Shown: one piece after another, positions 9,901 through 21,805 of the stretch | How the letters are laid out: each line of letters opens with the position of its first letter | How positions within the stretch are numbered: the stretch's first letter is position 1 | Assembly: GCF_018449575.1 (NCBI RefSeq) | Contig: NZ_JAAVUT010000002.1 | Coordinates: 463,073 to 527,072, forward strand | Direction: 5' to 3' | DNA from: Sodalis sp. dw_96 | GTDB taxonomy: Bacteria > Pseudomonadota > Gammaproteobacteria > Enterobacterales > Enterobacteriaceae | DNA length: 64,000 bases | Notes under the pieces: generated by a model | What the model was told of the DNA's origin: nothing | The model's input: the letters and a program-made list of their open reading frames with translations, nothing else | Databases searched by the model: none | Position numbers and translations under genes: made by a program

Positions 9901-10308
9901 TATATCGATCGTTATCAAAAGTTACCGGATGCTTACATCATCACGCCGTTCAAACAAGTTAAAAATAGACTGAGGCACTTTTTGAAAGAGGAGCTGACGG
10001 GTGTTGACGGGGGCGATAAATGGTTAAGGGATCGCATCGGCACCGTTCATACCTTTCAAGGGAAAGAAGAAAAGAATGTTATTTTTGTTCTTGGACTGTC
10101 CGATGAAAGCCGTGGTGCGGCAAAGTGGGCGTCTTCAAAACCTAATCTGTTGAACGTCGCGGTGACCCGTGCACAAAAGCGAATCTATATCATAGGCGAT
10201 CCGGACATCTGGTCTAGCTGTAACTATTTCAATGTTGCATATGCGTTGCTGTCGCGACTGCCTTCATTGGTAGCAACACAGGAAGCCGAGGTTCCGGTGG
10301 GTGTTTAA
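6994..10308 (+). CDS. Large SF1 (DNA2/NAM7-like) helicase or ATPase with unassigned N-terminal region
   Basis: The protein has 1104 residues. The first 380 residues match nothing I recognise. Then come the helicase motifs: Walker A GPPGTGKTTM (about residue 385), motif Ia MVVVSSNNAAVENI, a long Lys/Arg/Glu-rich and probably coiled insertion (about 500-700), motif II LFIDEAGQATPQQA (about 812), motif III VVGDPLQIEPV, motif V TVHTFQGKEEKNVIFVLG (about 1016) and motif VI NVAVTRAQKRIYIIGD. This is the order of Upf1/Dna2-like superfamily 1B enzymes. All key residues are intact, so ATP-driven unwinding or translocation on nucleic acid is likely. It is followed 160 bases later by a Cys-rich protein gene in the same direction. 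The region is AT-richer than its neighbours, which fits an acquired module; a phage-defence role is only inference. Confidence 0.85.
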   Translation: MDDKHNNDALLSSTIDGALQVLDYWHKIEFFESTDIKDLEDGAEGVLRYTAEQLQQPACLPWIDPEQIRRAGKNYLPSKKYNYKLYFGIFDRNEIFDRAKRAYPELANDKQEQNQDEGRTCSITLFVDQDGHADGESFEFSTVTWALGQLEKSGLENISLDNYEVETENVRQRFLEVMMVAGNLKQQHGLQPVLTGYEIIEFLKSMAAWTDFIPEISTPALYVKLTEAKPKVKGQLQEKIELKLDSLYHLSRLPEIITKKEFHKLNTEKPITAKNEITEPYENNKITILNSFYIRDIERVIKDIKKEGIDLCSPLGRYLCGEGEKQPDLLAPEGKPILIKMLRLSKLPAGRWPAETAHGMSLMQQFAINNIEEELAHCGLYSVNGPPGTGKTTMLRDLIAGNLVKRAGVLAGLDNASDAFSGEITITLGNKLYNVKCLSPMLTGFEMVVVSSNNAAVENISQELPQLKSLGKSWEGINYLKPVAQKLAAVDRPLKEHEHSEEKAEGKKRKIEPLTKETECWGLIAAALGKQENRDIFGGRVFYHTMKDCFATPPADDYATLADAIKDKNLAVPSFSDAKSAFIKAKTEYQERLKELSKLETLAEHEGQCWLQKRKSEQKHARLLRLDARLAKRRENKPAWRFINIRQWCRAHSIIKGLNLRQNTAEAQYKIEFNKWELLHSAWIDEQRSCAALKEKYAGVIFPTWETDLEAAAIQRTAFGQCPILNEARTHLMVKALDLHQAWLATAYKESYLSQSIFALMHAINGVVADPKAAKALWHLLFMIVPVISSTFASVARQFAALGSGDIGWLFIDEAGQATPQQAAGALWRAKRAVVVGDPLQIEPVFTVPPTFVEAIARREFGKQWLLWSPTVQSVQNLADRANPYGTYQIAKGTWLGSPLRVHRRCDEPMFSIANAIAYNNKMLHGRDDIVSDENFIWGPSCWFDVRGKTEGKHFVPAQARHVLHLLQAYIDRYQKLPDAYIITPFKQVKNRLRHFLKEELTGVDGGDKWLRDRIGTVHTFQGKEEKNVIFVLGLSDESRGAAKWASSKPNLLNVAVTRAQKRIYIIGDPDIWSSCNYFNVAYALLSRLPSLVATQEAEVPVGV

Positions 10309-10468
10309 TGCTGCATCATGGCAATCCAAAACCCTGCTCTGTCTTTGCTTAGAGCGAAAAGCCATCGCGCTTTATGCTTACATTCAACGGAATCGGGAAC
10401 CATTATGCTGACCCAAGCCAAAGTGCTATCGAAACAAGAAAAATTCCAAACTTGAAATAGGAGGAGTA

Positions 10469-11377
10469 ATGAAATTAGAGCAGGCATTAAGTCTGTCGCT
10501 TAATAGAGAGATCTCGGCGGAACAAGCGGACAGGTTATATGCTCAGGGGATTCTCTTATCTAAGCACCTTTTCGAATGTCCCGGGCCGAACTGTCATGCT
10601 CAAGTGACATGCGCCAATCTTGACAAGCCCAGACGCCTGCGCAAACGAGAGCCTTACTTTAAATTTGTCTCCGAACACGCCCAGGGATGCCCCTTGGAAG
10701 AGCAATCTGATGAAGAATTTCGCCGAATCCAAAACTCAAAAACTGATCCAGAAGCCCTTCCGTTTATACGCGAAGATATTGTCGACCTTGATTTATCTGC
10801 TCCGAATAAGCGCGTCACGCATGATATCCTCGCTACCGAGAAGGATAAAGATTCAACAAAACGAGGTAAACGGGCCGATAAGGAAGATGATGATGAAAAC
10901 AGCAAACGCCGCCACTCCCGAAAGCGTTTATCCGGACTCGTGGAAGCGTTTATAGCCAAAGAAAATTTAATCCTTAATACTGTCGAGGGAAATCTCCATC
11001 TTAGAGATTTTTTTATCAAGATCAGTGATAAAAAAAATCTGGATGAATATTTGGATGAACCGAGGGTTTATTTTGGTAAAGCCTGGCTTTATATTAAGAA
11101 AAATTATTATCTCGTCCGTTTCGATAATGAAATGCGCATAGGAAAACTGAAATGTAAACCCTCTTTCTTTATACCTGAACGCCTTGTCGATCATTCTGAT
11201 TATCAAAGAACTTCCAGAGAAACATTAAACAAGATCGCTATGGCTAAACCACTGAAACCATTATACTTATTCATTTTTAGTGAGTTACCTCCTGTCAAAA
11301 AAAATGACGGCGATTACATCAATTTTAAGCTTGATAATTTGATACACCTGTATTTCTTAAAATGGGGTCAAAAGTGA
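10469..11377 (+). CDS. Hypothetical protein with N-terminal Cys-rich (putative zinc) domain, partner of helicase
   Basis: A 302-residue protein with an excellent ribosome site (AGGAGG, 5 bases before the ATG). Residues 36-80 contain FECPGPNCHAQVTC and, after a basic stretch, EHAQGCP: a Cys/His arrangement fit to bind one zinc, reminiscent of the N-terminal ribbon of CoiA-like nuclease proteins. The middle (about 110-155) is highly charged and probably disordered. The C-terminal half is AT-rich and shows no motif I can name (no clear D-x(n)-ExK nuclease signature). It lies 160 bases after the helicase on the same strand, so joint expression and function are likely. The function is unknown. Confidence 0.72.
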   Translation: MKLEQALSLSLNREISAEQADRLYAQGILLSKHLFECPGPNCHAQVTCANLDKPRRLRKREPYFKFVSEHAQGCPLEEQSDEEFRRIQNSKTDPEALPFIREDIVDLDLSAPNKRVTHDILATEKDKDSTKRGKRADKEDDDENSKRRHSRKRLSGLVEAFIAKENLILNTVEGNLHLRDFFIKISDKKNLDEYLDEPRVYFGKAWLYIKKNYYLVRFDNEMRIGKLKCKPSFFIPERLVDHSDYQRTSRETLNKIAMAKPLKPLYLFIFSELPPVKKNDGDYINFKLDNLIHLYFLKWGQK

Positions 11378-11495
11378 GCTTGCCGAAGCCCATTTTTGTA
11401 CAAAAATATGATTCTGTAGGACACCAGTATCGCCCTATTCCAGCGCCCGAAGCGCAAAGCCGCTCCGGCGACTTTACGCTCTGAAAGGGCGGCCA

Positions 11496-13322
11496 TTATA
11501 AAATAAAGCTGGCCACCAGTTTTTCCAGTACCGCCGATTGATCTTCAAGCGTGCCGGCGGCAATGGAGGACTCGGTCACCAGGGCGGCGTTCTGTTGGGT
11601 CGTGCTATCCAGCTCGCCGATGGCACGGGCGATTTGTTCAATACCGTGGCTTTGCTCTTCCGAGGCCGACGAAATCTCGCCCATGATGTCATTGACCCGC
11701 GTTACCGAGGCGACAATCTGTTGCATGGTATCGCCGGCCTGGGCCACCAGCGCGGAACCCGCGTCAATGCGTGAAACGGATTCCCCGATGAGCGTGGCTA
11801 TCTCTTTCGCCGCCTGGGAGCTGCGCTGCGACAGACTGCGCACTTCGCTGGCCACCACCGCGAATCCGCGCCCCTGTTCACCGGCACGCGCGGCTTCCAC
11901 TGCCGCGTTAAGCGCCAGGATGTTGGTCTGGAAAGCAATGCTGTTGATGACCGCGGTGATATCGCTGATTTTCTTTGAACTCGATGAAATATCGTCCATG
12001 GTCTTGACCACGTTTTTCATCACTTCACCGCCCTGATGGGCATTTTGAGTGGCTTCACCGGCGATTTGGCTGGCATGTTTGGCGTTGTCGGCATTGTTTT
12101 TCACCGTCGAAGTCAGCTCCTCCATGCTGGCGGCTGTCTCCACCACGGCGGCGCTCTGCTGCTCGGTGCGCGAGGAAAGATCGTTATTGCCCGTGGCGAT
12201 TTTAGCCGCCGACAAGGCGACGGTGCCGACGCAGTCACGCACATCGGAAATAATCGTGCGCAGTTTGGCATTCATGCGCGCCATGGAGGCGGTGAGCTGG
12301 CCCAGCTCATCATTACGATCGGTTGTTATGGACCCGCTGAGATCGCCATCGGCGATGCGCTCGGAAACCGCCAGGTTGCGCAGTACCGGACGGGTGATTT
12401 GTCGGGTGATATACCAGGAAACCACAATGCCAAAAATGACCGCGATTAATCCAATAATAATAGTAATACTCGCAGAGCCATAGGCCAGAGCATCATTTTT
12501 TGCCTGCACGGTATTAATGATCACTTTAACCGCGGCACTGCTCTTATCACCGGCGGTCTTAACATCGTTTTCCGCCGCATTTAAATTTTTAAAATTAGTA
12601 TAATAAGTTTCGCTGAGATCGTTATATCGACCAAAATAGCCCCATAGGGTATCAAGCCGCGGTTTTTGTTCCGGGGTTAAGCTGGCGGCCAAATCGTGGT
12701 ATTTTTTCTCATCTGCGGCATAGTTTTTCTGCAGCAGCGCCAAGGCATCGTCGCTGCCGTTCAGCTGCAGATTGTAGGTGCTTTCTTTCATTTCGATAAA
12801 GGATAAAGCGAAGTCGTTCAGCTTATTTTCCTGATCCGCATTCAGCGTCTGGCTGAGCAAGGCGGTTCTAAAGGGCTCAAGGGCATTCTCATTATACAGA
12901 TCGTTTAATTGAGCTTTAATCCCAACCATTTTTTTTGCGTAAACGCTCATATTTTCCAGCGATCGATGGAAATCACCGAGATAGCGGGCAATATCATCCA
13001 GATTGGCGCGGGAACTTTGATCCCACGGCAACGCCTGTGCTTGGTGGGTCAGCGTGGTGGCGTGATCGATAAACCCGGCCATCACTTTGCGCACGCTGTC
13101 ATCGGATGAATAGAGATATTTAACGCGATTGACTTTAACCTGAAAAACATCAATATTTATATTATAAATTAAATTGGTTTTTTCATAAATATCACGTATC
13201 GACTTAAACCGCTGGACGCTCAGACCTGATGAGATAACCACCAGCAGTAAAATGATGCCAAAGCCTAAGTAAAGTTTATGGGATAATTTAATGCTGTTTA
13301 TTTTACTTTTTATATTGATCAT
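11496..13322 (-). CDS. Methyl-accepting chemotaxis protein
   Basis: A transmembrane chemoreceptor of 608 residues. An N-terminal membrane helix (about residues 15-33), a helical periplasmic ligand domain, a second membrane helix (about 280-302), a HAMP domain ([22 protein letters not shown]) and the cytoplasmic signalling tip with the invariant [50 protein letters not shown] are all visible. It would relay ligand binding to CheA/CheW. The C-terminus ends at VASFIL without the NWETF pentapeptide that recruits CheR and CheB, so adaptation would depend on other receptors. No che genes are nearby; it is an orphan receptor. Confidence 0.95.
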   Translation of the reverse strand: MINIKSKINSIKLSHKLYLGFGIILLLVVISSGLSVQRFKSIRDIYEKTNLIYNINIDVFQVKVNRVKYLYSSDDSVRKVMAGFIDHATTLTHQAQALPWDQSSRANLDDIARYLGDFHRSLENMSVYAKKMVGIKAQLNDLYNENALEPFRTALLSQTLNADQENKLNDFALSFIEMKESTYNLQLNGSDDALALLQKNYAADEKKYHDLAASLTPEQKPRLDTLWGYFGRYNDLSETYYTNFKNLNAAENDVKTAGDKSSAAVKVIINTVQAKNDALAYGSASITIIIGLIAVIFGIVVSWYITRQITRPVLRNLAVSERIADGDLSGSITTDRNDELGQLTASMARMNAKLRTIISDVRDCVGTVALSAAKIATGNNDLSSRTEQQSAAVVETAASMEELTSTVKNNADNAKHASQIAGEATQNAHQGGEVMKNVVKTMDDISSSSKKISDITAVINSIAFQTNILALNAAVEAARAGEQGRGFAVVASEVRSLSQRSSQAAKEIATLIGESVSRIDAGSALVAQAGDTMQQIVASVTRVNDIMGEISSASEEQSHGIEQIARAIGELDSTTQQNAALVTESSIAAGTLEDQSAVLEKLVASFIL

Positions 13323-13551
13323 AATGACTTTCCATATATAAATTCACTTATTCCAAATGTGTAATACGTGAGAAATATGCTCAGCATAGCTATCGGCAAT
13401 TCCACCGGGTTCTTTAGGTCATTTGGTGCTGAGGTTCCTGTACATTTGCCCATAAACAATATGGCAATTATCCAATAAACTTTAAGCCGACAATTCATTA
13501 ATCAGCTTCAAATACAGGATTGACCAATTTATTGACCTACCCTCCCGTGGG

Positions 13552-13737
13552 GAATTTCAGGATACGCCCCATTTTGAATTCGGCATCGTGCCAGGCGATG
13601 GCGTCAATCTGCTTTAACCGGAAATCATCGGCAGCATACGCGGCTATTATTTCCTGCTCACCCGGCAGGAGCTGGACGCAGCGACAGCCAAGGATTGGGG
13701 CGTGGTGGTTGAAGTGGTGCGTCTGGCCATTTATTGA
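13552..13737 (+). pseudogene. Relic of an enoyl-CoA hydratase/isomerase gene
   Basis: One frame reads HFEFGIVPGDGVNLL, a TAA stop, then [22 protein letters not shown] and [11 protein letters not shown] before a final TGA. This is the central part of the crotonase fold (GDGVH-W-P--G--RGRYFLLTGQ-LDA--A--WG-VNEV), and the TAA stands where a Trp codon is expected. No 5' or 3' end of the gene is present, so only about 60 codons survive. It lies in the gap between the chemoreceptor and ppk and has no plausible start. The homology call is from motif recognition, not a search. Confidence 0.7.
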
Positions 13738-13958
13738 ACCGTGCCCACGAAAGAGCCGAATCACGCGCCGGATAGGCAAGAAAGCCGTGATGACAACGTC
13801 CTTGCCCAAAACGTCTTTCTGACGCCTCAAGGGAAAAAATTCTCTTTATCTGAGCTCAGGCACGAATATTTGTCATCAACAGCTCCCATACTAAGCCATG
13901 ATTATTGTCTGTTATACCCAATAGATTTCACGCTGAAGGGTATATACAAGGAGTTACC

Positions 13959-16055
13959 GTGCCCCATAACATTCATATGGACAAGGAGTTAAGCTGGCTC
14001 GCCTTTAATGAACGGGTGCTACAGGAAGCCGAGGATGCCAGCAATCCGCTGGTGGAGCGCATACGTTTTTTAGGCATTTATTCCAGCAATCGCGATGAGT
14101 TTTATAAGGTTCGCTTTGCCGATTTGCGGCGGCGGCGGCTCATCAGCGAGGCCCTTGAGGTGGATACCGATATATGGCTTTTAAACGAAGTGCAACAACG
14201 TATCCGGCAAAGTAATGAAAAGTTCGACGCGTTATATAATGACCTGCTTCGCGAGCTGGCGCGCAACCAGATATACCTGCTGAATGAAAGCCAGATTTCC
14301 GAAGCGCAAAGCCACTGGTTGAAAGGCTATTTTCGCCAATCGCTGCGAACGCTGCTTTTCCCGATATTGATAGAACCCGACACCAGTCTGGTGACCTTTC
14401 TGCGGGATGAATATACCTACCTGGTGGTGGAGATGATCCAGGGTTCGTCGGTGCGCTATGCCATGCTGGAAATTCCCTCCGACAAGACATCGCGCTTTAT
14501 TTCCCTGCCTGCCGATCCCGGCTCGCGGCGCCGCAAGCCGCTTATTCTGCTGGATAACGTAATGCGCCTGTGCCTGGACGATATTTTCGGCGTTTTCTTC
14601 GATTACGATACTGTTCAAGCCTATTCGATGAAAATGACCCGGGATGCGGAATTCGATCTGTCCATGGAGACCGACACCAGCCTGCCCGAAATGATGTCTT
14701 CCGGACTCAGGCAGCGTCTCAAGGCGGAACCGGTGCGCCTGACCTATCAGCGCGATATGCCGCCGAATATGCTCAAGATGCTGTATGACAAACTGGGCAT
14801 TGAAGATCACGACTCGGTGATCGCGGGTGGGCGGTATCACAATTTCCGCGACTTCATCCGCTTTCCCGATATGGGGAAACGGCGGCTGGTGAATGAACCC
14901 TTGCCCGCGTTGCAGCACCCGCATTTCGCCGGCTACCGCAATATGTTCGACGCCATCAGCGTGCGGGATATTCTACTGTATTACCCTTACCATACCTTTG
15001 AACACACCCTTGAGATCCTGCGACATGCCTCGTTCGATCCGTTTGTGGTGACCATCCGAATTAATATCTATCGGGTCGCGCGGCATTCCCGGGTCATGGA
15101 CGCCATGATCCACGCCGCCAGCAACGGCAAAAAGGTGACGGTGGTAGTGGAACTCCAGGCCCGCTTTGATGAAGCGGCCAATCTGGAATGGTCGCGGCGG
15201 CTGAAAAGCGCCGGCGTGCAGGTCATTTTTTCGGTACCGGGGCTGAAAATCCATTCCAAGCTGTTTTTAATCAGCCGACTCGAGGCCGGCAAGCTGGTGC
15301 GCTACGCCCATCTGGGCACCGGGAATTTTAATGAAAACACCGCCCGGCTGTATACGGATTATGCGCTGCTAACCAAAGATGAACGCATCACCAACGAGGT
15401 GCGACAGGTGTTCAGTTTTATCGAGAACCCCTACCGGCGGGTGAAATTCAACTGGCTTATCGTTTCCCCGTTAAATGCCCGCATTCGGTTGTACCGATTA
15501 ATCGATGCCGAAATAGCCGCCGCCGCCGCCGGCCTGCCGTCGGGGATCCGGCTCAAAGTCAATAACCTGGTGGACACCGGACTGATAGAGCGGCTGTATG
15601 CCGCCTCCGCCGCCGGCGTGCCCATCAGCCTGCTGGTGCGCGGCATGTGCACTCTGGTGCCGGGCTTGCCGGGGGTCAGCGACTCTATCCGGGTGATCAG
15701 CATCCTCGACCGATTCCTTGAACATGACCGGGTCTATCAGTTCCAGAATAAAGGCGTTCCCAGGCTGTTCCTCTCCTCCGCCGACTGGATGACCCGCAAT
15801 ATCGATAACCGTATCGAGGTGGGCGTGGAGCTGCTCAGTGAAGAATTGCGCAACCAAGTGAGCGATATTCTCGACCTGCTGTTCAGCGACACGGTAAAGG
15901 CGCGCATCCTGGATAAGGACATGAGTAACGGCTATGTCCCCCGTGGCGGGCGGCGCAAGGTGCGCGGGCAATATGCGGTTTATCATTACCTGCAAAACCG
16001 CGAGGAGAGTGATGACGTGGAGGCCGATGTCTCGAGTAAATCCGCCGTTGAATGA
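13959..16055 (+). CDS. ppk: Polyphosphate kinase 1
   Basis: The enzyme reversibly transfers the gamma phosphate of ATP to polyphosphate. The N-terminus [50 protein letters not shown] closely follows E. coli Ppk. The autophosphorylated histidine region [13 protein letters not shown] and the downstream [24 protein letters not shown] and [14 protein letters not shown] stretches of the phospholipase-D-like domains are intact. The GTG at 13959 is chosen because GGAG lies 5 bases before it and the protein then begins nearly in register with the family; an open frame extends 18 codons upstream without homology. The product is about 698 residues, near the 688 of E. coli. No ppx gene follows, unlike the usual ppk-ppx operon. 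Confidence 0.96.
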   Translation: MPHNIHMDKELSWLAFNERVLQEAEDASNPLVERIRFLGIYSSNRDEFYKVRFADLRRRRLISEALEVDTDIWLLNEVQQRIRQSNEKFDALYNDLLRELARNQIYLLNESQISEAQSHWLKGYFRQSLRTLLFPILIEPDTSLVTFLRDEYTYLVVEMIQGSSVRYAMLEIPSDKTSRFISLPADPGSRRRKPLILLDNVMRLCLDDIFGVFFDYDTVQAYSMKMTRDAEFDLSMETDTSLPEMMSSGLRQRLKAEPVRLTYQRDMPPNMLKMLYDKLGIEDHDSVIAGGRYHNFRDFIRFPDMGKRRLVNEPLPALQHPHFAGYRNMFDAISVRDILLYYPYHTFEHTLEILRHASFDPFVVTIRINIYRVARHSRVMDAMIHAASNGKKVTVVVELQARFDEAANLEWSRRLKSAGVQVIFSVPGLKIHSKLFLISRLEAGKLVRYAHLGTGNFNENTARLYTDYALLTKDERITNEVRQVFSFIENPYRRVKFNWLIVSPLNARIRLYRLIDAEIAAAAAGLPSGIRLKVNNLVDTGLIERLYAASAAGVPISLLVRGMCTLVPGLPGVSDSIRVISILDRFLEHDRVYQFQNKGVPRLFLSSADWMTRNIDNRIEVGVELLSEELRNQVSDILDLLFSDTVKARILDKDMSNGYVPRGGRRKVRGQYAVYHYLQNREESDDVEADVSSKSAVE

Positions 16056-16183
16056 AGATTATATCGGACATCCGCGCGGCTTGTTGCCGCTGGTCACGTT
16101 ACAATTCTTTAATAAAAAAGCGGGTCGCATTGATTAATCCGCTTTATGGATAATACTTGAACTACCTTTAAAAGGAGTTAACT

Positions 16184-16312
16184 ATGCGACGTTTTCTAAT
16201 GTGTATCGGTATTATTGCAATCACCGTGTCCTTGAATGGTTGTCCTTGGTGGCATGGCCATCACGGTGGTCACGGTGGCCGTGGCGATGCCATGGTGTCC
16301 GTCATTAAATAA
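16184..16312 (+). CDS. Small Gly/His-rich lipoprotein
   Basis: A 42-residue product with an AAAGGAG ribosome site 7 bases before its ATG. The N-terminus MRRFLMCIGIIAITVSLNGC is a lipoprotein signal with lipobox LNGC (Cys20). The mature part is about 22 residues and rich in Trp, His and Gly (PWWHGHHGGHGG). A metal-binding or envelope role is conceivable but unproven. A second protein with the same MRRF start and a similar Gly-rich tail is encoded at 24420, so they appear to be paralogues. Confidence 0.7.
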   Translation: MRRFLMCIGIIAITVSLNGCPWWHGHHGGHGGRGDAMVSVIK

Positions 16313-16382
16313 TGATTATCGTGCGCCCTTAGGGGCGCGCTGAAAGGGTGACAGCCTGGCAGCAAACTGCCGCGGGCCGGCA

Positions 16383-19327
<2,945 letters not shown>

Positions 19328-19393
19328 TGAATTGTTATCTCGCAGTGGCAGGAGATTTCTCGATGAAAGATTCAATATGAAATGTTTCAGATA

Positions 19394-19407
19394 AGAAACC
19401 GGTTTCA
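19394..19407. promoter_or_regulatory. Palindromic AscG/GalR-type operator
   Basis: The 12 bp GAAACCGGTTTC at 19395-19406 is a perfect palindrome, flanked by A and A. E. coli AscG recognises TGAAACCGGTTTCA, so this is almost certainly the operator for the ascG-like regulator encoded next door. It lies 67 bases upstream of the ascF start codon. The remaining 319-base ascF/ascG gap is AT-rich, should hold the divergent promoters, and otherwise contains only the tandem repeat at 19647. Confidence 0.85.
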
Positions 19408-19646
19408 CAAAATAATGATTAATTAGTTATAGATTGGCAATAGAAAAAATTCACTAAATATTAAATTTGTGAACATAATCACTAAATTAACGACCTGCAC
19501 CTTGGATTGTATTTTTACTTTAAAAAACAGTACGCTAAAAGCAATGTACCCTGAATGCAGCAAACGGGTCGATATGACGAGCGTACTGAAACACTGACAT
19601 AAATCACGTAAACTGAGCCGCATGTCTTCGGCTGCAAGCGATACCT

Positions 19647-19821
19647 GTGACGACAATAATTGAAGTGGCATAAGAGACGATATGACGACAATACTTGAAG
19701 TGGCGAAAGAGACGATATGACGACAATGCCTGAAGTGGCGAAAGAGACGATATGACGACAATGCCCGAAATGGCGAAAGAGACGATATGACGACAATGCT
19801 TGAAGTGGCGCACAAGGCGGG
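19647..19821 (+). repeat. 35-bp tandem repeat, four extra copies of the ascG start region
   Basis: Units start at 19647, 19682, 19717 and 19752, and the fifth start at 19787 is ascG itself. Each unit copies the beginning of ascG (ATGACGACAATG..TGAAGTGGCG) followed by AAAGAGACGAT. Copies two to four each encode a 12-residue peptide (MTT-I/M-x-E-V/M-AKETI) whose TGA overlaps the next ATG as ATGA; the first copy begins with GTG and stops after 8 codons. Since 35 is not a multiple of three, the copies do not fuse. The array therefore makes a chain of coupled mini-cistrons leading into ascG. Confidence 0.93.
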
Positions 19822-20821
19822 TGTTTCCAAAGCGACGGTTTCGCGGGTATTGTCAGGCAACGGTTATGTCAGTCCGGCCACCAAAGAGCGCGTATTCAAC
19901 GCCATCAAAGAGAGCGGCTATCGCCCCAATCTGCTGGCGCGCAACCTCGCCACCCGCAAATCGCAGAGCATCGGCCTGGTGGTGACCAACACCCTTTACC
20001 ATGGCACCTATTTCAGCGAACTGCTGTTCCAGGTGGCGCGCATGACGGAAGATCACGGTCGCCAGCTTATTTTGGCGGATGGCAAGCACAGCGCCGAAGA
20101 GGAACGGGCGGCGATCCAGTTCTTATTGGATCTGCGCTGCGACGCCATTATTATTTATCCGCGTTTTATCAGTATTGATGCCTTGGATGAGATTATTCAC
20201 CAGCACAAACAGCCCATCATGGTGATTAACCGCAAGCTGCTTAAAAATGACAGCTACTGTATTTATACCGACCATAAAGAATCCAGTTTCCGCGCGGTGA
20301 ATTATCTTATTGAGCAAGGCCATCACGATATCGCGTTTATTACCGGCTCGCTGGATTCCCCCACCGGGCTGCAGCGCCTGTCCGGTTATAAAGAGGCCCT
20401 CGAACGGCATCGTATCCCGTTAAACAACGATCGCATTTACCAGGGGAAATGGACCCCCGCCAGCGGCGCCGCGGCGGTGCGCAGCCTGCTCGACAAACAG
20501 GTGTCCTTCAGCGCAATGGTGGCCAGCAATGATGATATGGCCATCGGTGCGCTAAAAGCGCTGAGCGATGCCGGTATCGACGTACCCCATCAGGTCTCCC
20601 TGCTGGGCTTTGACGATATCCCCATGGCGCCTTATTGCCGGCCGGCGTTATCCAGCGTACGCATCCCGGTATCCGAAATGATCACCGCCATCGTTGATAA
20701 ACTCGTCGACATCCTGGACGGCGGGGAAATCAACAAGCGTCAGACCTTCATCGCGGAATTGATGATTCGGGATTCTGTGGCTAAAGGGCCCGGTGGAACC
20801 ATTTGCCAAGATCATCAATAA
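19787..20821 (+). CDS. ascG: LacI/GalR-family repressor, AscG type
   Basis: A 344-residue repressor. The HTH MTTMLEVAHKAGVSKATVSRVLSGNGYVS, the hinge region YRPNLLARNLATRKS and the effector domain (LGLVVTNTLYHGTYFSELLFQ, LILADGKHSAEEERAAIQFLLDLRCDAIIIYPRF) follow E. coli AscG almost residue for residue. It would repress ascFB and itself through the palindrome at 19394 and release on aryl-beta-glucoside uptake. The gene start lies at the end of a 35-bp tandem array that copies its own first codons. The 3' end overlaps the convergent LysR gene by 41 bases. The last residues (GPGGTICQDHQ) are unlike AscG and may have changed because of this overlap. Confidence 0.95.
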   Translation: MTTMLEVAHKAGVSKATVSRVLSGNGYVSPATKERVFNAIKESGYRPNLLARNLATRKSQSIGLVVTNTLYHGTYFSELLFQVARMTEDHGRQLILADGKHSAEEERAAIQFLLDLRCDAIIIYPRFISIDALDEIIHQHKQPIMVINRKLLKNDSYCIYTDHKESSFRAVNYLIEQGHHDIAFITGSLDSPTGLQRLSGYKEALERHRIPLNNDRIYQGKWTPASGAAAVRSLLDKQVSFSAMVASNDDMAIGALKALSDAGIDVPHQVSLLGFDDIPMAPYCRPALSSVRIPVSEMITAIVDKLVDILDGGEINKRQTFIAELMIRDSVAKGPGGTICQDHQ

Positions 20822-21683
20822 AGCAGCGCACTTTCGTGTCAGTGAAACGTTCTTCCCCATAAAGCACATGCATGGGCCTTTCGATGAAATGATAGCCTGG
20901 CATAACGGGTAGCAACTCCCCGCGGCTTATGTTTTCCCGCACCGCTTTCTCATAACCGATAAGGATGCCGGCGCCATGTAAAGCGGCTTCCAGCATCGCC
21001 CCCCAGTCATTCACCGCAAAGCGCCCATTGACGTCCACATCCGTCATTTCCTGCTCCCTGATGAAAGTCCAATGACGGGTCAATCCCGCGTGCCAGGGTG
21101 AAAACTCCAGGCACTCATGCCTGGCAAGATCAACCGGACTCTCCGGGGTGCCATTTTTCTCCAGATAAGACGGCGCGGCGCAGACCACCAGACGGTATGG
21201 CGGCAGCGGTCTGGCAACCAGGCGCAAATCATTGCTGAGCGCCCCGATTCTGATGACGGCATCAAATCCCTGCTCCAGCGGATCGGTCAGCACATCGGAA
21301 AGCGTCAACTCAATGCGGATTTCCCGGTAGCGCTGCAAGAAATCAGTCACAAAAGGGATCAGCGCATAGCGTCCAAAGGCCACCGGCGCATTTACCCGCA
21401 GTGTTCCCGACGGCTGCAATGCGTTATCCATGGCGATACGTTCGGCATCCTCTATCGCGCCGAGAATGTGCAGGCAGCGCTTGTAGTAGTCGATGCCCGT
21501 GGTGGTCAGGCTTTGTTTCCGGGTGGTACGGTTCAGCAAACGAACCCCCAGTCCTGTTTCAAGGGTCGCCACATGACGCGCTATCATCTGTGGCGATATT
21601 GCCAGTTTTGCCGCCGCGGCGGCAAAAGAGCCCTCTTTCACCGCCGTGACAAAAACCTTCATGCCCGTGATTTTATCCAGCAT
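20781..21683 (-). CDS. LysR-family transcriptional regulator
   Basis: A 300-residue LTTR: winged HTH MKVFVTAVKEGSFAAAAAKLAISPQMIARHVATLETGLGVRLLNRTTR, then the effector domain from SGTLRVNAPVAFGRYALIPFV. The ATG at 21683 has AGGAG 7 bases upstream and is preferred over an in-frame start 8 codons earlier. It diverges from the YciI and NIPSNAP genes, the usual arrangement for a LysR controlling its neighbours. Its last 41 bases run into the 3' end of ascG on the other strand. Confidence 0.92.
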   Translation of the reverse strand: MLDKITGMKVFVTAVKEGSFAAAAAKLAISPQMIARHVATLETGLGVRLLNRTTRKQSLTTTGIDYYKRCLHILGAIEDAERIAMDNALQPSGTLRVNAPVAFGRYALIPFVTDFLQRYREIRIELTLSDVLTDPLEQGFDAVIRIGALSNDLRLVARPLPPYRLVVCAAPSYLEKNGTPESPVDLARHECLEFSPWHAGLTRHWTFIREQEMTDVDVNGRFAVNDWGAMLEAALHGAGILIGYEKAVRENISRGELLPVMPGYHFIERPMHVLYGEERFTDTKVRCFIDDLGKWFHRAL

Positions 21684-21805
21684 TAACAACTCCTGGTTGT
21701 TACTCAATCTACTGGTGGACCATTTTAAATACCTGCAAGAGTTATTACAGTGAAATTTGAAGTATGTTTTAAAACTTAAGATAAGCCAATGGCAAAGAGG
21801 AAACG

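Noticed and set aside
19647..19821. CRISPR array
   Set aside because: The repeats are contiguous with no unique spacers, and no cas genes are present in the window.
19423..19860. Long open frames on the minus strand with a repeated His/Arg/Ser peptide (about 12-residue period)
   Set aside because: All three minus frames are open only because the 35-bp unit contains no reverse stop codons. The repeat is explained by duplicated ascG starts; there is no ribosome site and no homology.
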